The position numbers were made by a program, and so were the translations under genes. From Alphaproteobacteria bacterium (GTDB lineage: Bacteria > Pseudomonadota > Alphaproteobacteria > JAUXUR01), in NCBI GenBank assembly GCA_030696155.1, contig JAUYSY010000120.1, positions 1 to 36,330 of the forward strand: a DNA stretch of 36,330 nt, written 5' to 3'. How positions within the stretch are numbered: the first letter of the stretch is position 1; each line of letters opens with the position of its first letter. A model generated the notes under the pieces. That model did no database searches and was not told the origin of the DNA. It saw nothing but the letters and a program-made list of their open reading frames with translations. Positions 24,950-32,154 of the stretch are shown one piece after another.

Positions 24950-25157
24950 AAGCATGATGCTTTACATTAAGCCTAAACTCTTAATATAAGGATACTCAAA
25001 AAACTTAATAAGAAGCAAGTGGATACGCTTTAATTATCTAAAAATCATAAGAATGTGATTAAATTTTGTTTCTAACATAGAAAAAACATTGCACCAGATA
25101 TGGGTTTGCCTTAAGCAACAAACCCAATGGAGAAAAAAACCTAGAAAAAATATGAAT
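24950..25157. other. Spacer with a hairpin, possible terminator of the 759-aa gene
   Basis: TGGGTTTG (25101-25108) and CAAACCCA (25119-25126) form an 8-bp stem with a 10-base loop, about 30 bases after the stop of the minus-strand gene at 25158. No T run follows on that strand, so intrinsic termination is doubtful. The rest of the spacer is plain AT-rich sequence. Confidence 0.35.
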
Positions 25158-27437
25158 TCAGCCCAATAATTCATTCAAACGCGCTTCAAAATCTAAATCT
25201 TCCTCATAAGAATAGTCAGCTTTCACCTCATCAGAAACAGACATTTGAAGACCATTTTCCTCAGGAAATTCAATCTGAATACATAATCCTTCTGCAATTT
25301 GCTTCAGATCTTCTATCGTGATTTGCCCATCAGAAGCCATTCTTCCGCAAAGAAGACTATAGATCATAATCCCAAATTCAGAAGCATTTGATTCTAGAAT
25401 TTGATTTCGTCTATTATCCATGCGCGTATTCAGATCTGCAATCATTCCTTTTAGAAAATCGGTTGAAATCTCACCATTCCCTAATTTAATCTTGCTTCCA
25501 GATTGCGCATTACGAACAATTTCTACATATTGATCGTAATCATTTTTAAAATTGTAATAAGTTTGATCTTTATAAATTTTCTGAGCTTCAAGATCTTGAT
25601 ATAATTCAGCTAAAAGCGAATATTTATCTTTTTGACACATATAATTATCTTTATATTTTTCAAAAAGATTTGCTTTTTTAATCAAGTCTTTATTATTTTG
25701 ATACCACGCATCAATAGAAGCAGATATCCCTTCCATACAAATTGCATTGGAAGATAATGCCTCTTCTGCAAAACGCCTTGCCACGATTTCCCTAAAATCG
25801 TGATCTTGAATCTCCTTAATCTCATTCCAAGCGGATTGAAGGATATGGTAGAAATTAGGCGCCCTTGCCTCTAAATTTGCGTCACTTTGCTCCGGATGTA
25901 AAACAACATTGAGTCCGAAACCATGATAGAGCAGATTAGAAGATAATCCACCTTGAACATTTCCTCTTACTGCCAATTCATAAGTCACAAGAATATTATA
26001 TTTACATAAAGCTTCAAGAGATCTTAAATATTTCATGACTCTGAAATCCATTTCATAGCCAAGAGACTGATAAACAGGGATAATCTCTTCAAAAAGTGGA
26101 TCATCAAACGGAATATCGACCGCATTTTCAATATGGTAACGCGGATGCATGGTGCTTGCACGCGGGATATCCAAGTTTTGAACGAATTGCCGTTTTAGTT
26201 CAAATTGATCTCCCCATGCTCTATAAGCGTACATAATTTCAGCTTTTTGCCTCCAAAATGCTACATTGGAGATTGGTCGGACTCTTTGAGGATCCGGATT
26301 TCCCATTCCCCCTACCAAACCTTGAGGAGGATTTTGCTGATTCATTCTATTCATAGGCAACACACATTGTTGCGGCGCACCCCTAGACGCAAAATACTGC
26401 TGGATAGGAACAGGTTGCCTATATGCAGCTTGTATAGGTAGGTTTCCCGGTTGCTGTACAAAATTACGTTGATTCATTGCATTATGCCATACACCTGCAA
26501 AATTTTGTCCTAATTGTGGAACAACGCCGAATTGGTGGGGTATTGCTTGCGGTTGCTGGATTTGAATTTGGTGATTCATAGGGGGATAATCATGTTCCAT
26601 CCTAAGCATTTGGGGTATCTTTATTTCTACGCCATGCTTTTCCAAGACATTTAAAATATGAGGAAATTCTCTAAAACGATGAAAAAAAAGTGTCTCTTCA
26701 TTTTTTAAATACACATATGTTTTTGGCTCATAAAAAAAAGGTTTATTTTCATATATACTGATTCCATGAAGGATATGGTCTTTGTGTTTTCCAGTTAATA
26801 CTGCTTTTTTTGGTTTTATGTTTTGTCGCTGACGCCAATCAAGAAACATTGCCCCCCAAACCGAAAAATACTCGTTATAACTTTTTTGACTAAGCATCGT
26901 TAAACTTTTTAAAATAGAGCGATACAAAGTGATAACACCATCCTGCTCAAATATTTCACCACTTGTATCTCTTCTGCCAACAAAATCCAAAAAAAGAATC
27001 ATCGCCATTTCAAGTGCGATTTGAGGCTCCTCATACATAGGGGATGTCGCAATAGGCTCTTTTAATTTTTTGCAACTTAGATCAATAAAAGCGCTTTTTG
27101 CCGCTTTATATTCTATAATTTCACCATTCACCGGATCCAAAATTTTATTAAGCACATCATAGGTTATATCTCTTGATTCTAGATATTTGGAATCATAATA
27201 ATGAAGAAGAAAATCTGTGTGCGTACTCAAAGGCCTATGCATCTTGCGATCTTGCTCGGGAAGCGCATCTTCAGGAACAACCTGTTCAGGAAAACCTTCT
27301 TGATGAAAAACTTGTTGGTTCGGTTCTTCTCTCCCACGCTTTCCAAGAACTTTACCATCTTCCTCATTTCCAACAGCAAAAGAAAAAGAAGAAATGAAAG
27401 AAAGCAAAAAAACTGAATTTACAAATCTCAATCTCAC
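25158..27437 (-). CDS. Large secreted hypothetical protein with Q/P/N-rich centre, 759 aa
   Basis: I do not recognise this protein. GTG at 27437 with AGGAG 8 bases before gives a signal peptide (FVNSVFLLSFISSFSFA core). The mature N-terminus reads GNEEDGKVLGKRGREEP, a K-R-x-R cluster of the kind also found just after the signal peptides of the two giant proteins downstream. Residues about 285-385 are low-complexity and rich in Gln, Pro and Asn (IQIQQPQAIPHQF, QQNPPQGLVGGMGNPDP). The N- and C-terminal parts look helical (for example DLEAQKIYKDQTYYNFKNDY). The end is acidic (DYSYEEDLDFEARLNELLG). The layout of signal, basic motif, globular helical domain and disordered hinge suggests an exported effector-like protein. 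It is divergent from the giant-protein array. Confidence 0.65.
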   Translation of the reverse strand: MRLRFVNSVFLLSFISSFSFAVGNEEDGKVLGKRGREEPNQQVFHQEGFPEQVVPEDALPEQDRKMHRPLSTHTDFLLHYYDSKYLESRDITYDVLNKILDPVNGEIIEYKAAKSAFIDLSCKKLKEPIATSPMYEEPQIALEMAMILFLDFVGRRDTSGEIFEQDGVITLYRSILKSLTMLSQKSYNEYFSVWGAMFLDWRQRQNIKPKKAVLTGKHKDHILHGISIYENKPFFYEPKTYVYLKNEETLFFHRFREFPHILNVLEKHGVEIKIPQMLRMEHDYPPMNHQIQIQQPQAIPHQFGVVPQLGQNFAGVWHNAMNQRNFVQQPGNLPIQAAYRQPVPIQQYFASRGAPQQCVLPMNRMNQQNPPQGLVGGMGNPDPQRVRPISNVAFWRQKAEIMYAYRAWGDQFELKRQFVQNLDIPRASTMHPRYHIENAVDIPFDDPLFEEIIPVYQSLGYEMDFRVMKYLRSLEALCKYNILVTYELAVRGNVQGGLSSNLLYHGFGLNVVLHPEQSDANLEARAPNFYHILQSAWNEIKEIQDHDFREIVARRFAEEALSSNAICMEGISASIDAWYQNNKDLIKKANLFEKYKDNYMCQKDKYSLLAELYQDLEAQKIYKDQTYYNFKNDYDQYVEIVRNAQSGSKIKLGNGEISTDFLKGMIADLNTRMDNRRNQILESNASEFGIMIYSLLCGRMASDGQITIEDLKQIAEGLCIQIEFPEENGLQMSVSDEVKADYSYEEDLDFEARLNELLG

Positions 27438-27892
27438 AAAAACAACTCCTACAAATAAAAAATTAATTATATTAAAAATATTTTACATAAATTTTTCTAA
27501 AAATCAATAAAAATATTAAAACTAATATTATAAGATAGATTATTTAATTAAAAATTAAATAAATAACACGTTAAAATTAGATTTTATAGATATTTTATCT
27601 TACTCCATATTCACTAGATCTTAACAATATTGAAAATAACAGATCAAGATAACTATATTAAAAATAATGTTCATTATATGATTGACAATGTTTTTTAAAA
27701 TCACAAGTTGTAATTGTTTTATATTACTTTTATTAAACAATGATACAATTATCAATTATTTTCTAAACTCAAAATAAATGTATTTGATTGTAAAAAATTT
27801 CAAATAATTAGGTTAAAATTATTTATAACACAAAATAAAATAAGTTATATTTAGATTTACATTAAGTAAAACTTCATTTTATTAAAAGATTG
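27438..27892. other. Very AT-rich divergent spacer with array-specific leader
   Basis: No gene is visible. From about 27760 the sequence is nearly identical to 36039-36242 upstream of the third array gene, starting at TTCTAAACTCAAAATAAAT. Weaker similarity extends back to about 27680. This leader therefore belongs to the duplicated unit. The left part may carry the promoter of the minus-strand 759-aa gene. Confidence 0.55.
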
Positions 27893-27921
27893 TTGAAATA
27901 ATTTTTATTTTATGATAGTAT
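27893..27921 (+). promoter_or_regulatory. Sigma-70-type promoter of the first giant gene
   Basis: TTGAAA (27893-27898) and TAGTAT (27916-27921) are 17 bases apart. The third array copy has TTGAAA-17-TAATAT at the same relative place. The start would lie about 35 bases before the ATG at 27963. Confidence 0.6.
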
Positions 27922-27962
27922 ATTCAATTATTATTGTTTTTTATTGTAATGTAGGGTTTAAA

Positions 27963-30900
27963 ATGAAAAAAACGCTTTTTGTACTTATTACATCATTATT
28001 GTTTCAATCTAATGCTTTTTCAGGTGGCAACACTGGCCTCAAAAGAGACAGAGCTGGTGATGATGCAGGTGTAACATTAGAAGAAATACACAAAAAACAG
28101 AGAACTGTTAAAAATCAAATCATTCAAGATATTGAATGTCGTCAATTGAATTTAAATGATTATGAATCGTGTTTAGGTGAATTTTTTGAAGAAAGTAGAA
28201 AGCTGCTTACGAATATAGATCTAATGGATCTAATGCAAGAGGCGCTTTTAAAAATTGCACGGGATCCAAAAGAGGTTCTTGCATTAAGATATAAAAGCGC
28301 AAAACTCTTGTATATGAGTGAAGCAAAGGACTTTTTTGATATAAATCACACAACTTTTGCGCATCGTGCTGCTGGTATTTCAGCAATTGAAGAGATCGTA
28401 AGATCCTGCCCACTTGACGTTTTGAATCTATCATGCACGGAAAATAATGTTGAATTGGTTTCGTTGCTTTTGGAAAAAGTAAAAAATCATTTTATTCAAG
28501 AAAAAAGTAAATGTTTAGGCATCACAGATGATTTATTCCGATTAGAAGAAGTTAGAACCACATTAAGAAAACTTCCAGATTTTAAAATTTTATCTAGATT
28601 CATTGATGATTTTAGAAAATTAGATTCTTTAAATAGAGTCAACACACTAAATTTTATTAAGTTTTATTTTGGTGGAGATAATCAGCTTTTTGATTATCTA
28701 AATTTCTTAGAAAAAGAAAAAGTAGAGGTTGGTCGTCGGAACTCAATTATATCTTCTCTTATGTTAATTCGTGATTCTGCTTGTCCTCATGGGCTTATAA
28801 ATTTAGCGGATAGACGAGATGATATTGTGGCTTGCCTTTATAAGATAAGGTCAGAATCTCGTTGTAAAATAACGCAACACGTTGTTTCCATTTTAGGAAA
28901 AGGAATGGACGCTGATGTAATGCTTTTTTTGTTAGGGACGTTACCAAAGTGTACTCATCCTACATTGCTATCTGTTACGGTTTTTCTAAAAAGATTTTCT
29001 TGGGAAAAAATAAAGGGAGGGATTTGGCGATATTTCTATACTCATGCATTTCCTCAAATGATCCAACATATCAACGCCAATGTAGATGAATTTGAAAATT
29101 TTGCAGATTTCTGTTTTTTGAATTTAAAAGAATCTAATTTTAAAATCAAGAATATAATTGATTTATATCATAAAATTTATTTAACAAAATCAAGTGATGG
29201 TTCTGTTGTTTCTAAAAATATTCTTAAAAAACTTAAAAAAAATCCTGATTTTTTCAATTATGTTCTTGGATTGAATTGGAAAGATCGCTCCTTCCTTTTA
29301 GACAATCCTCATTATTATGTTTTGCATAAAACATTTTCACCTTTCATTCATTGGGGGAAGTTTTCCAAATCGTTTGATGCTCTTTCTCATTGTGATTTTT
29401 TTGATAAAGTCAAAAATATAAGTGAGAAAGATATTGCAAATATAGTTGATGTAATGAAAAAAATTCAAGTTTTTTATCAAAATGATCAAGAAGAAAAAAA
29501 ATTACTTAAAATTCCTAACACTAAACTTTTTATATTATCTTCAAAATTAAATATTTCTTCTGAAGAATATTTTAAAAAAATAAAGGAATTTATTCATTTT
29601 TTAGATAATAAATTTGGTGAAATAAATGCAGATGATTTTAATATATTTTTAGAGTATTTAGAAAACAAATCGGACATATTATTTTTGAATGATATTGAGA
29701 AACTCAGCTTTAATTTAAACATTAATTTTTCGAATATAAATGATTTTTTAACATTTTTTAACATTTTTGATATTTTGAATGATAAAGAATATCAGAAATT
29801 GTTAACGTTATTTACTGTTGATGAAATCAAAAAAATTAAATATTTATATTTACCAAAATTTGCGGATTTGATTCAATTCATACTTCCACTATTTTCGGAT
29901 GGTAAAAATAAAATAATCATAGAGCATATCGGTGAATATTTTTTAAAGACTAATTGTAGCTATGAAGAACGTATGGAATTAATTGTGTTAAAAAAAATCA
30001 TTTTGTTTGCCAATAAACTTCCTGATGCTTTCTTTAAAACTTTTATAATGAATATAGCAAAAATCGTACCTGATGCATTGGTGGATTTCGGCGAAGACGA
30101 AATTGATGATGCTTATCGTTATTCTATTGATGAATTACTCTATGGATTTTATATAAATTCTGATGAAAGGCAAAAAAAAGAATTAATTCATTTTTTACCT
30201 GAAGCTCTTATTTCAGAGGACGAATTGCTGGTTTCAGGTGTCAGTTATTTTATAAGTGAACGTTATGAAGATGTGGGGCTTACTGAAGAAGATGAGCTTG
30301 TTCAATTGGCAATACGTGTGCAAACCTTATTGGATCAGTCCCAGGATCCTCAAAATCCTTATAAAATTCATCGTGATCTTAACGATAAACGAAAAGCAGA
30401 AATCAGTTTTGAAAATTTGCAACAATTTCAATTTATAAAGGGTAGTTCCCAAGATTATAGACTTTGTTTGAATCCAAGCTTTTTTAAAAAATTGTCTGAA
30501 ATGCAAGTGGATTTAAGCTCGGCACCTTCTATTGATCCTATGATCATACGGGTGATGCTTCATGTTATTGAGGCCAGATTAAATCCGAATTTGTTAAGCC
30601 AGATTCAAACTATAGCAGGAATGCGTTTTGGGGATATAAAAGAAGGTGCAATAGGCAAAAATAATTATTTAGAAAATCTTTTAAAATGCGACAATAGCTA
30701 TATTGCGGCGCAACTTAAATGTATTCTGCATAATTTGTCACAATTGGAGACGAAAGACGGAAGTGATGCGAAATTATCAACCCAAGAAATGGCGATTGTT
30801 AAGACTTTTGCATCTATTCTTAATTGTAGCACAGGTAGGGATGGTGCGATTAACGAAGCTTATTTGCAATTGGATAATGAATTTAAGCTTCAAACTATGT

Positions 30901-31448
30901 CCAAGAATATCTTCGATTCTATAGCGATGGATCGAAATCTGGCCACAACACCAAAAGCATGCGAATTTTTATATGGGACGCTTAACGGCTTAGTTGAAAA
31001 TATGTTTTCTGGAACAAATGATTTGATGCTCGATATTTGTAAAGAGGGGACAATTGAAGATATTAAAGAGCCAGTTCATCAAGGATTGTATCTCAGAAAT
31101 CTCATTGGTGATCTTGTAGGATCTTGGCATAGAGTTAAATTTGACTTGCATGCACAGCTTTACTACACGCCTTTGCTCGCTTTATTGCGCCAAGAAGCTT
31201 TGGAATTGTTTTATAAACATGCGCATGCTTCTTTAAGGGGCCTCATTCAAATTGTGCAAACAAAGATAAACAATCAAATCAACGCGCTTGACGGGGCCGC
31301 TCTTTATTGCGAATTCTTTCAACTCTTGGGCGAAGATGTAAGCAGCTTTGAGCTGGATGAAAAGGATGCGCCCATGATTACTCTTGATGGGACGATTAAA
31401 GTGTTGGTTCAGATTGGCGCTCTTGAAGAGGATGATAGATTGTTCTAA
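27963..31448 (+). CDS. Giant secreted protein, array copy 1, 1161 aa
   Basis: I know no family for this protein. The signal peptide is MKKTLFVLITSLLFQSNAFS. It is followed by GGNTGLKRDRAGDD and then HKKQR, two basic clusters. The remainder is mostly helical, rich in Leu, Lys, Phe and Asp, without membrane segments. Copy 2 aligns over the whole length. The first two thirds are moderately similar. The last third or so, from LVSGVS onward, is far closer, with long identical runs (LSTQEMAIVKTFASIL, AYLQLDNEFKL, NGLVENMFSGTNDLML, LRNLIGDLVGSWHRVKFD). A conserved Cys955 sits in NCSTGRDGAINEAY. I chose the ATG at 27963 because the frame's earlier ATG (27912) overlaps the -10 box and copy 3 has its ATG here. 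Repeat A6 follows just after the stop. It is probably an exported host-interaction protein. Confidence 0.8.
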   Translation: MKKTLFVLITSLLFQSNAFSGGNTGLKRDRAGDDAGVTLEEIHKKQRTVKNQIIQDIECRQLNLNDYESCLGEFFEESRKLLTNIDLMDLMQEALLKIARDPKEVLALRYKSAKLLYMSEAKDFFDINHTTFAHRAAGISAIEEIVRSCPLDVLNLSCTENNVELVSLLLEKVKNHFIQEKSKCLGITDDLFRLEEVRTTLRKLPDFKILSRFIDDFRKLDSLNRVNTLNFIKFYFGGDNQLFDYLNFLEKEKVEVGRRNSIISSLMLIRDSACPHGLINLADRRDDIVACLYKIRSESRCKITQHVVSILGKGMDADVMLFLLGTLPKCTHPTLLSVTVFLKRFSWEKIKGGIWRYFYTHAFPQMIQHINANVDEFENFADFCFLNLKESNFKIKNIIDLYHKIYLTKSSDGSVVSKNILKKLKKNPDFFNYVLGLNWKDRSFLLDNPHYYVLHKTFSPFIHWGKFSKSFDALSHCDFFDKVKNISEKDIANIVDVMKKIQVFYQNDQEEKKLLKIPNTKLFILSSKLNISSEEYFKKIKEFIHFLDNKFGEINADDFNIFLEYLENKSDILFLNDIEKLSFNLNINFSNINDFLTFFNIFDILNDKEYQKLLTLFTVDEIKKIKYLYLPKFADLIQFILPLFSDGKNKIIIEHIGEYFLKTNCSYEERMELIVLKKIILFANKLPDAFFKTFIMNIAKIVPDALVDFGEDEIDDAYRYSIDELLYGFYINSDERQKKELIHFLPEALISEDELLVSGVSYFISERYEDVGLTEEDELVQLAIRVQTLLDQSQDPQNPYKIHRDLNDKRKAEISFENLQQFQFIKGSSQDYRLCLNPSFFKKLSEMQVDLSSAPSIDPMIIRVMLHVIEARLNPNLLSQIQTIAGMRFGDIKEGAIGKNNYLENLLKCDNSYIAAQLKCILHNLSQLETKDGSDAKLSTQEMAIVKTFASILNCSTGRDGAINEAYLQLDNEFKLQTMSKNIFDSIAMDRNLATTPKACEFLYGTLNGLVENMFSGTNDLMLDICKEGTIEDIKEPVHQGLYLRNLIGDLVGSWHRVKFDLHAQLYYTPLLALLRQEALELFYKHAHASLRGLIQIVQTKINNQINALDGAALYCEFFQLLGEDVSSFELDEKDAPMITLDGTIKVLVQIGALEEDDRLF

Positions 31449-31450
31449 AT

Positions 31451-31555
31451 ATAGCAAAATAACTCGAATTGAAACATCGTCGCGCCTCGCTCATGTATAT
31501 AAGGATACACTTCGCTTGTTGTTCCTTGTCTGAATTTCAAGTTATTTAACTATAC
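31451..31555 (-). repeat. Family A structured repeat, copy A6
   Basis: The ends ATAGCAAAATAACTCGAATT and AATTTCAAGTTATTTAACTA pair over about 20 bases. The core CTCATGTATATAAGGATACAC is the family hairpin in reverse. It starts 3 bases after the stop of array copy 1. Its interior closely resembles A5, but the terminal stems share no obvious sequence with those of A5. Confidence 0.86.
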
Positions 31556-31769
31556 GTGATCTGATTTGAGAGACGCTTGATCGTCTTTTTGCAACGGCTT
31601 TGCCAGATAATGTTCTCGGACTTCCCACCTGTTAAGCGATTGAAAAGAGTATAGCCGGTGGGGGATGTTGCATTTACTTCCCTCAGGCAATCCCCCATGA
31701 TATCGATACCAGCTAAAAAAGACCATGTTCTTTTAAAAAAGGTTTTAAGACTAAAGCTAATTTTTCTTC
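31546..31769 (-). pseudogene. gshB: Relic of gshB (glutathione synthetase C-terminus), frameshifted
   Basis: On the minus strand the frame from 31769 reads EEKLALVLKPFLKEHGLF and then meets a stop in a run of six T. Inserting one T restores LAGIDIMGDCLREVNATSPT, the end of bacterial glutathione synthetase. In intact enzymes, GID-x-I-GD-x-L-x-E-[IV]-N-x-TSPT closes the ATP-grasp metal site. The Glu and Asn ligands are still present here. Only about 70 C-terminal codons remain; the ATP-binding and substrate domains are gone. The tail after TSPTG runs into repeat A6. A more decayed copy of the same relic lies at 35768-35915. Confidence 0.88.
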
Positions 31770-31777
31770 TCAAGGCA

Positions 31778-31951
31778 TCAAATCATGTGATTCAACTGTG
31801 CCGTTCTTACTCGCTCGCGGGATTCACCGACAGCTTTATCGGGAAGCCCCACTATGGTGAAGGCTGGCAAGCCAGGGTTAAAGCTAACCTGGACATCGAT
31901 GTTTAAGACATCAATCCCCTGAAAGGCGATGGTTGAAATTCGAGCGACCAT
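31778..31951 (-). pseudogene. comM: Relic of comM/yifB (Mg-chelatase-like AAA ATPase), first 51 codons
   Basis: An ATG at 31951, preceded by AGGGAG, opens a frame starting MVARISTIAFQGIDVLNIDV. It contains GLPAFTIVGLPDKAVGESRE, the diagnostic N-terminus of the YifB/ComM family. After RVRTA (codon 51) it continues QLNHMI and stops, while the family is about 500 residues long. The break point falls next to the gshB relic, so a single deletion probably joined the start of comM to the end of gshB. That implies the two were once neighbours on this strand. Functional copies may exist elsewhere. This relic is absent after array copy 2. Confidence 0.88.
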
Positions 31952-32081
31952 TCGGTTGCGACTCCCTAAATATTTTTATCAATTGCTCAAACAAATTAGA
32001 TCATTTTATTTTTTTTAAAGACTTTTGTTTTGTTAGGACACTAATGTGTGACTTATAGTATTTATAATAATAACAAAAAAG
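31952..32081. other. AT-rich spacer before array copy 2
   Basis: This stretch carries the old comM ribosome-binding region at its left edge and then plain AT-rich sequence. Its similarity to the leaders of array copies 1 and 3 is low, so the promoter region of copy 2 has diverged or has another origin. Confidence 0.4.
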
Positions 32082-32110
32082 TTGACAAAAAATGTTTTTT
32101 ATTGTAAATT
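32082..32110 (+). promoter_or_regulatory. Sigma-70-type promoter of the second giant gene
   Basis: The perfect -35 TTGACA (32082-32087) and TAAATT (32105-32110) are separated by 17 bases. Transcription would begin near 32117. The core elements differ from those of copies 1 and 3 (TTGAAA-17-TARTAT). Confidence 0.65.
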
Positions 32111-32154
32111 AAAGTAATTATTATTACATTTTTGTTCAGATTGTGAGTGTTAAA

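Noticed and set aside
27912..27962. ATG at 27912 as start of the first giant gene
   Set aside because: It overlaps the -10 box, adds 17 hydrophobic codons before an ideal signal peptide, and the third copy starts at the ATG equivalent to 27963.
31658..31906. Plus-strand open frame across the gshB/comM relics
   Set aside because: It is only the antisense of the two relics; the minus strand carries the recognisable protein motifs.
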